DNA of 10,465 nt from JAABSQ01 sp041642315 (GTDB lineage Bacteria > Desulfobacterota > Desulfobacteria > Desulfobacterales > Desulfococcaceae): NCBI GenBank assembly GCA_041642315.1, contig JBEPWQ010000121.1, positions 1 through 10,465 on the forward strand. Reading direction: 5' to 3'. The notes below the pieces were generated by a model, which saw nothing but the letters and a program-made list of their open reading frames with translations, was not told where the DNA came from and did not search any database. Positions 6,855 through 10,465 of the stretch are shown piece after piece. How positions within the stretch are numbered: the first letter of the stretch is position 1; each line of letters opens with the position of its first letter. The position numbers and the translations under genes are program-made.

Positions 6855-6882
6855 CTTAACACCGAATGATTGTGGGTGTCAA
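6855..6882 (-). promoter_or_regulatory. Promoter of tRNA-Pro
   Basis: A perfect -35 hexamer TTGACA (6882-6877, minus strand) is followed after 16 bases by GTTAAG (6860-6855), a weak -10 element. The tRNA 5' end lies 14 bases further on, the short leader distance usual for tRNA genes. The -35 is convincing and the -10 less so. The element sits between the divergent tRNA and ldcA genes. Confidence 0.5.
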
Positions 6883-6914
6883 TGGAAAAAAAGAATAAAA
6901 AGGGAGCCCGGGAA

Positions 6915-7835
6915 ATGCGGTCGATTCGGCCGAGGGGATTAAAGCCGGGCGATACGGTGGGAATTGTTGCGCCGGCCGGCGCTTTCAAGAAAGCGGAACT
7001 GGAATACGGAATCGAATTGCTGAAAAAAATGGGGTTGTCGGTTCGAATCCCCGGCGGCCTCTATACCCGAAAGAAGTACCTGGCCGGGTCGGATCGGCAC
7101 CGGGCCGACATGATCAATCGCTATTTTTCGGATGCCTCCGTCGGGGCCATCGTGTGCGCCCGGGGCGGTTTCGGTTCCATGCGGATTTTGGATCGACTCG
7201 ATTTTGAGGCCATTCGCAGCAACCCCAAGATTTTTATCGGTTTCAGTGATATCACGGCCATTTTATGGGCTCTGAATATGTGCTGCGGAATGATCGGTTT
7301 TCACGGGCCGGTGCTGACATCCTTGAAGAATGCGGATACCGTTTCCGTAGACCGGTTTCGGCAAGCACTTTTTTCGAATGCGCCGGTGAGGGTTTTTCCG
7401 GAAGCGGCTCGGGTGATTCAATCCGGAGCGGCATCGGGGCGGGTGCTCGGCGGCAACCTAACCACCCTGTGCCATCTGGTCGGCACCGGCTATCATCCCG
7501 GGTTTGCCGGGTGCCTGGTTCTGCTGGAGGACCGGGGTGAGCCGGTATATAAAATCGATCGCATGCTGACCCAACTGGAAATGGCCGGCTGCTTCCGCGG
7601 GGTGTCGGGCATCCTGCTCGGTTCTTTTGAATCCTGCGGTTCCGAGGCGGATGTTTTCGAGGTGGTATACGACCATTTTTCTGAAAGAGGCGTTCCCATA
7701 CTGGGCGGCTTTCCCGTCGGGCACGGAATTCGAAATGTCACCATTCCATTGGGGGGGCAGGCGACCCTGGATACGGAACGCGGATGTCTGGTTTTTCATG
7801 AGGCTTCCCTACTGCAGGCGGTCTGTGAATCATGA
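6915..7835 (+). CDS. ldcA: Murein tetrapeptide LD-carboxypeptidase (peptidase S66, LdcA-like)
   Basis: LdcA removes the terminal D-Ala from recycled murein tetrapeptides in the cytoplasm, giving tripeptides that can re-enter peptidoglycan synthesis. The product has 306 residues, close to E. coli LdcA (304). Family landmarks in order: LKPGDTVGIVAPAG (9-22), ARGGFGSMRILDRLD (82-96), GFSDIT with the nucleophile Ser111, GGNLTTL (179-185), LLEDRGEPVYKIDRML with the probable catalytic Glu205, and GFPVGHG with His270. No signal peptide is present. ATG 6915 is chosen because GGGAG lies 8 bases upstream and it leads directly into the conserved RPRGLKPGD. An ATG at 6882 and a TTG at 6870 are in frame but would overlap the tRNA promoter. 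The related MccF immunity peptidases share the fold, but the wall-related neighbour favours LdcA. The stop overlaps the next gene by 4 bp. Confidence 0.92.
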   Translation: MRSIRPRGLKPGDTVGIVAPAGAFKKAELEYGIELLKKMGLSVRIPGGLYTRKKYLAGSDRHRADMINRYFSDASVGAIVCARGGFGSMRILDRLDFEAIRSNPKIFIGFSDITAILWALNMCCGMIGFHGPVLTSLKNADTVSVDRFRQALFSNAPVRVFPEAARVIQSGAASGRVLGGNLTTLCHLVGTGYHPGFAGCLVLLEDRGEPVYKIDRMLTQLEMAGCFRGVSGILLGSFESCGSEADVFEVVYDHFSERGVPILGGFPVGHGIRNVTIPLGGQATLDTERGCLVFHEASLLQAVCES

Positions 7836-8950
7836 GGGCGGACCCGATAGCGCAAATGATGAGAAAAGGTGTCCGGGAGCTGGTGTTTCCCGGCGGTGTT
7901 TTGTTGGCGGCCTGCCGGGAGGAAATTGTTCATCACCGCGCTTACGGTTTGGCGAATCTGTACACCGGAACCCCCGTGACCACCGATACCTGCTTTGACC
8001 TGGCTTCTTTGACGAAACCGCTCGCCACCACACTGGCGGTAATGAAGCTGATCGAAGCCGGCCGTTTCGGTCTCGATCACCCTCTGGAAGCGATTCTTCC
8101 GGAGAGCGCCCGGACCGATAAGGGGAAAATCCGCATCGACCAGCTCCTGGTCCACAATGCCGGCCTGCCGGATTACCGACCCTTTTACGAACGGTTTGGA
8201 AGGGTCCCCAAAGGGATTCATAAATCCTTTCTCAGAAAACGGATATTAAAAGAACCATTGAGAGAACCCATCGGTCAAACGGTACTTTACAGCGATCTGG
8301 GATTTATGCTCCTAGAATGGGTGATTGAGCGGGCATCGGGATCAAGACTGGACCGATTCATCTCTCAGGCGGTATATGCGCCTTTGGGGCTTGATCGTCT
8401 GTTTTTCGTGGATCTCGAAAGACCTTCTCCGGAAGGACCGTTTGCCGCCACCGAATATTGTTTTTGGCGAAACCGGGTGCTGGAGGGATGGGTGCACGAT
8501 GAAAACGCTTTCATTTGCGGGGGCATTCAGGGGCATGCCGGTCTTTTTGGAACTGCGGAGGCGGTTTTTAAGCTTTTGTCTCAAATAATGGATATGTACC
8601 ATCGATCTTCCGATTCCGGTTCGGGGAAAGCCCGGCTTTTTCGAGGAGATATCGTCCGCCGATTTCTTGAGCCCTATGGAGATACCGGACGGTCCTTGGG
8701 GTTTGACCGCCCTTCCGGGCAGGGTTCAAGCTGTGGAACACTTTTTTCCGGCAACACCGTCGGTCATCTCGGTTTCACCGGCACCTCTTTCTGGATGGAT
8801 CTCGACCGTTCCGCTGTGGTCGTTCTGCTCACAAACCGGGTGCACCCATTTCGGGACAATCTGAAAATAAAAAGCTTCAGACCGGTTTTGCATGATGCCG
8901 TCATGGGCGAAGTGGGGGAAAGAAGAAAGGCGAAACCGGGGGGACTCTGA
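7832..8950 (+). CDS. Serine hydrolase, beta-lactamase/PBP4B (YfeW)-like family
   Basis: A 372-residue member of the class C beta-lactamase fold. The active-site motifs are visible: SLTK at 59-62 (SxxK nucleophile and lysine), YSD at 153-155 (in place of YxN) and HLG at 312-314 (in place of KTG). The block WVHDENAF-CGGIQGHAGLFGTAE (220-243) resembles E. coli YfeW (PBP4B) and the serine-hydrolase domain fused to NagZ in Bacteroidetes, as I remember those families. No signal peptide or membrane helix is seen at the N-terminus (MRADPIAQMMRKGVRELVFP), so the protein is probably cytoplasmic, unlike typical PBPs. ATG 7832 overlaps the ldcA stop as ATGA, implying coupled translation and shared function. 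A role in trimming or hydrolysing recycled muropeptides is likely but inferred. Esterase activity is the main alternative, and resistance to beta-lactams is not indicated. Confidence 0.85.
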   Translation: MRADPIAQMMRKGVRELVFPGGVLLAACREEIVHHRAYGLANLYTGTPVTTDTCFDLASLTKPLATTLAVMKLIEAGRFGLDHPLEAILPESARTDKGKIRIDQLLVHNAGLPDYRPFYERFGRVPKGIHKSFLRKRILKEPLREPIGQTVLYSDLGFMLLEWVIERASGSRLDRFISQAVYAPLGLDRLFFVDLERPSPEGPFAATEYCFWRNRVLEGWVHDENAFICGGIQGHAGLFGTAEAVFKLLSQIMDMYHRSSDSGSGKARLFRGDIVRRFLEPYGDTGRSLGFDRPSGQGSSCGTLFSGNTVGHLGFTGTSFWMDLDRSAVVVLLTNRVHPFRDNLKIKSFRPVLHDAVMGEVGERRKAKPGGL

Positions 8951-9011
8951 TCATTTTCTGCTTGTCACGACCCCCCGTTTCTGATAGCAGACTCTATTTG
9001 AATTTCGATTT

Positions 9012-9043
9012 CCGACAACAATCACCGACTGACTGCGGATAAT
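9012..9043 (+). promoter_or_regulatory. Possible mreB promoter
   Basis: GATAAT (9038-9043) matches five of six bases of the -10 consensus and lies 28 bases before the mreB ATG. Upstream, CCGACA (9012-9017) resembles a -35 but at 20 bases is too far away, and the correctly spaced hexamer (ACAACA) is poor. The 121-bp gap after the previous gene also contains TTGTCA at 8962-8967 with only a weak -10 behind it. A separate mreB promoter is plausible because no terminator is visible in the gap. Confidence 0.3.
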
Positions 9044-9071
9044 TTTTCTCGCGCATAGCGAAAGAGGGATC

Positions 9072-10115
9072 ATGGGGCTTTTTTTAGATTCTATTTTGGG
9101 CGTTTTTTCGAGCGATCTGGCAATCGATCTCGGCACCGCGAATACACTGGTGTATGTCAAAGGCAAGGGGATCGTTTTAAGTGAACCGTCGGTGGTGGCG
9201 GTACGCACCGACGGGCGGATGAAAAGCCGGGTTCTGGCCGTGGGCCTCGAAGCCAAAAACATGCTGGGGCGAACCCCTGGAAATATCGTTGCCATTCGTC
9301 CCATGCGCGACGGGGTCATCGCCGATTTCGAGGTGACCGAAGCCATGATCCGCCACTTCATTCATAAGGTCCACAACCGCCGCACCTTTGTCCGTCCCCG
9401 TATCATCATTGCAGTCCCTTCCGGCATTACCCAGGTGGAAAAAAGGGCGGTTCGGGAATCGGCCGAATCCGCGGGCGCCAGGGAAGTCTTTTTGATCGAA
9501 GAGCCGATGGCGGCGGCGATCGGCGCCGGACTTCCGATTACCGAACCCACATGCAATATGGTGGTGGACATCGGAGGCGGCACTACCGAAGTGGCGGTGA
9601 TTTCACTTGCGGGAATCGTTTACAGCCGATCCATTCGAGTGGCCGGAGACAAAATGGATTCGGCCATCATTCAATACATCAAACGGAAATACAACCTCTT
9701 GATCGGCGAAAGGACGGCCGAAATCATCAAAACCTCCATCGGGAACGCCTATCCCGACCCCAATGAACTCGAAAGCATGGAAATCAAAGGGCGGGATCTT
9801 GTCACCGGTATTCCGAAGATTCTGACCATCAACACCGAGGAGATACGGGTCGCCATATCGGAACAGATAGACGCCATTGTCGAAACCGTGAAGATTGCTC
9901 TGGAACAGACCCCGCCTGAACTCTCCGCCGATATCGTGGACCGGGGAATCGTCCTCACCGGGGGGGGCGGGCAGTTGAAGAATCTGGACAGTCTTCTGAG
10001 GGAAGAGACCGGGCTTCCCATTACGGTGACCGATGATCCGCTGTCCACCGTCGCCCTTGGTTCCGGTAAAGCCCTCGACAGCATTGAAATTCTAAAACAG
10101 GTGATCATTACGTAA
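9072..10115 (+). CDS. mreB: Rod shape-determining protein MreB
   Basis: MreB is the bacterial actin that forms membrane-bound filaments and guides the elongasome during lateral wall synthesis. The 347-residue protein carries all nucleotide-binding motifs: phosphate-1 DLAIDLGTANTLVYV (15-29), connect-1 LIEEPMAAAIGAGL (141-154), phosphate-2 VVDIGGGTTEVAV (164-176) and the adenosine motif GIVLTGGGGQLKNLD (292-306). The N-terminus MGLFLDSILGVFS is hydrophobic and amphipathic, suited to membrane binding. An AGAGGG motif (9063-9068) precedes ATG 9072 by 3 bases, somewhat close but the only candidate. The stop lies 4 bp before mreC, the conserved order of the mre operon. There is no sign of an Mbl-type paralogue. 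The call is certain at the family level. Confidence 0.98.
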   Translation: MGLFLDSILGVFSSDLAIDLGTANTLVYVKGKGIVLSEPSVVAVRTDGRMKSRVLAVGLEAKNMLGRTPGNIVAIRPMRDGVIADFEVTEAMIRHFIHKVHNRRTFVRPRIIIAVPSGITQVEKRAVRESAESAGAREVFLIEEPMAAAIGAGLPITEPTCNMVVDIGGGTTEVAVISLAGIVYSRSIRVAGDKMDSAIIQYIKRKYNLLIGERTAEIIKTSIGNAYPDPNELESMEIKGRDLVTGIPKILTINTEEIRVAISEQIDAIVETVKIALEQTPPELSADIVDRGIVLTGGGGQLKNLDSLLREETGLPITVTDDPLSTVALGSGKALDSIEILKQVIIT

Positions 10116-10119
10116 CCCG

Positions 10120-10465
10120 ATGTTTTCAAAGAAGACGATGCTGGTCGTCGGCATCATTCTCTTTTTTGCTGTCAACCTCATATTTCTCTCGCTTTCCATT
10201 CGGCATCACGACTCCTCTTTCGGAACCGAACCTTACGCCATCTCTGTTGCCGGACCTTTTCAGGAAATATTCAGTTATTTTCTTGGGAAATTCGAAACCA
10301 TATGGTATGGGTATTTTTATCTGGTGTCTGCGGCTGAGGAGAATCAGCATCTGCGAAGGGCCCTCAGCCGGTCCGTCGAAAAGGCGGGCCGCTGCGATGA
10401 ATTGGTGCTTTCCAACCGTCGTCTTCGGCGGTTGTTGGCGTTCAAGGAGCAGATCGATAATCGCG
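10120..10465 (+). CDS. mreC: Rod shape-determining protein MreC, partial
   Basis: The first 115 codons are present and the gene runs off the right edge. The start is ATG 10120, four bases after the mreB stop; no ribosome binding site is visible, so translation is probably coupled to mreB. The product begins MFSKKTMLVVGIILFFAVNL, with a membrane helix at about 7-25. A periplasmic stretch follows, including the AGPFQEIFSYFLGKF segment. From about residue 70 comes a charged region (EENQHLRRALSRSVEKA, then NRRLRRLLAFKEQ) that fits the dimerising coiled coil and the LRRLL-x-F motif before the beta-domain of MreC. MreC links MreB to PBP2 and RodA at the periplasmic face. Position and topology make the assignment firm although the beta-domains lie outside the window. 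Confidence 0.92.
   Translation, partial: MFSKKTMLVVGIILFFAVNLIFLSLSIRHHDSSFGTEPYAISVAGPFQEIFSYFLGKFETIWYGYFYLVSAAEENQHLRRALSRSVEKAGRCDELVLSNRRLRRLLAFKEQIDNR

Noticed and set aside
7832..8950. The serine hydrolase as an antibiotic-resistance beta-lactamase.
   Set aside because: It has no export signal, its YSD and HLG motifs differ from the YAN and KTG of AmpC enzymes, and its VHDENAF block points to the YfeW-like group.

Overview
The window looks like chromosomal DNA of a Desulfobacterota (former Deltaproteobacteria) bacterium, probably of the Desulfobacterales type. This is inferred from the moderately GC-rich coding sequence, the divergent gsp gene set with a PilM/PilN-like GspL, and the combination with a LdcA gene and a canonical mreBC pair. 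No species can be named from the sequence alone. The genes are Gram-negative envelope genes: protein export through the outer membrane, peptidoglycan turnover and rod-shape control.

Left part (1-6272, minus strand): a tightly packed type II secretion operon in the order gspF-gspG-gspH-gspI-gspJ-gspK-gspL-gspM. Most junctions overlap or nearly touch; the only sizeable gap, 51 bp, lies between gspF and the major pseudopilin gene gspG. gspM runs off the left edge. GspF, GspL and GspM belong to the inner-membrane platform, and GspG-K form the pseudopilus. The outer-membrane secretin (GspD), the ATPase (GspE) and the clamp protein (GspC) are not in the window. Several genes appear to start at GTG or TTG.

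Middle part (6273-6840): about 490 bp without a confident protein gene, then tRNA-Pro(GGG) on the minus strand. The tRNA has its own TTGACA promoter element and an intrinsic terminator. The stretch before gspF holds a good sigma-70-like promoter, a short palindrome, a terminator-like hairpin with a T7 tract just upstream of gspF, and a doubtful 50-codon ORF.

Right part (6915-10465, plus strand): a muropeptide LD-carboxypeptidase gene (ldcA-like) overlaps by 4 bp a serine hydrolase of the beta-lactamase/PBP4B fold that has no signal peptide. mreB follows after a 121-bp gap, and mreC starts 4 bp after it and is cut by the right edge. The first pair probably works in peptidoglycan recycling and the second directs lateral wall synthesis.

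I saw no mobile element, CRISPR array, defence locus or clearly new multi-gene system. The most interesting points are regulatory: the possible attenuator ahead of gspF, the start-codon and hairpin arrangement at gspG, and the cytoplasmic-looking LdcA/beta-lactamase-fold pair.
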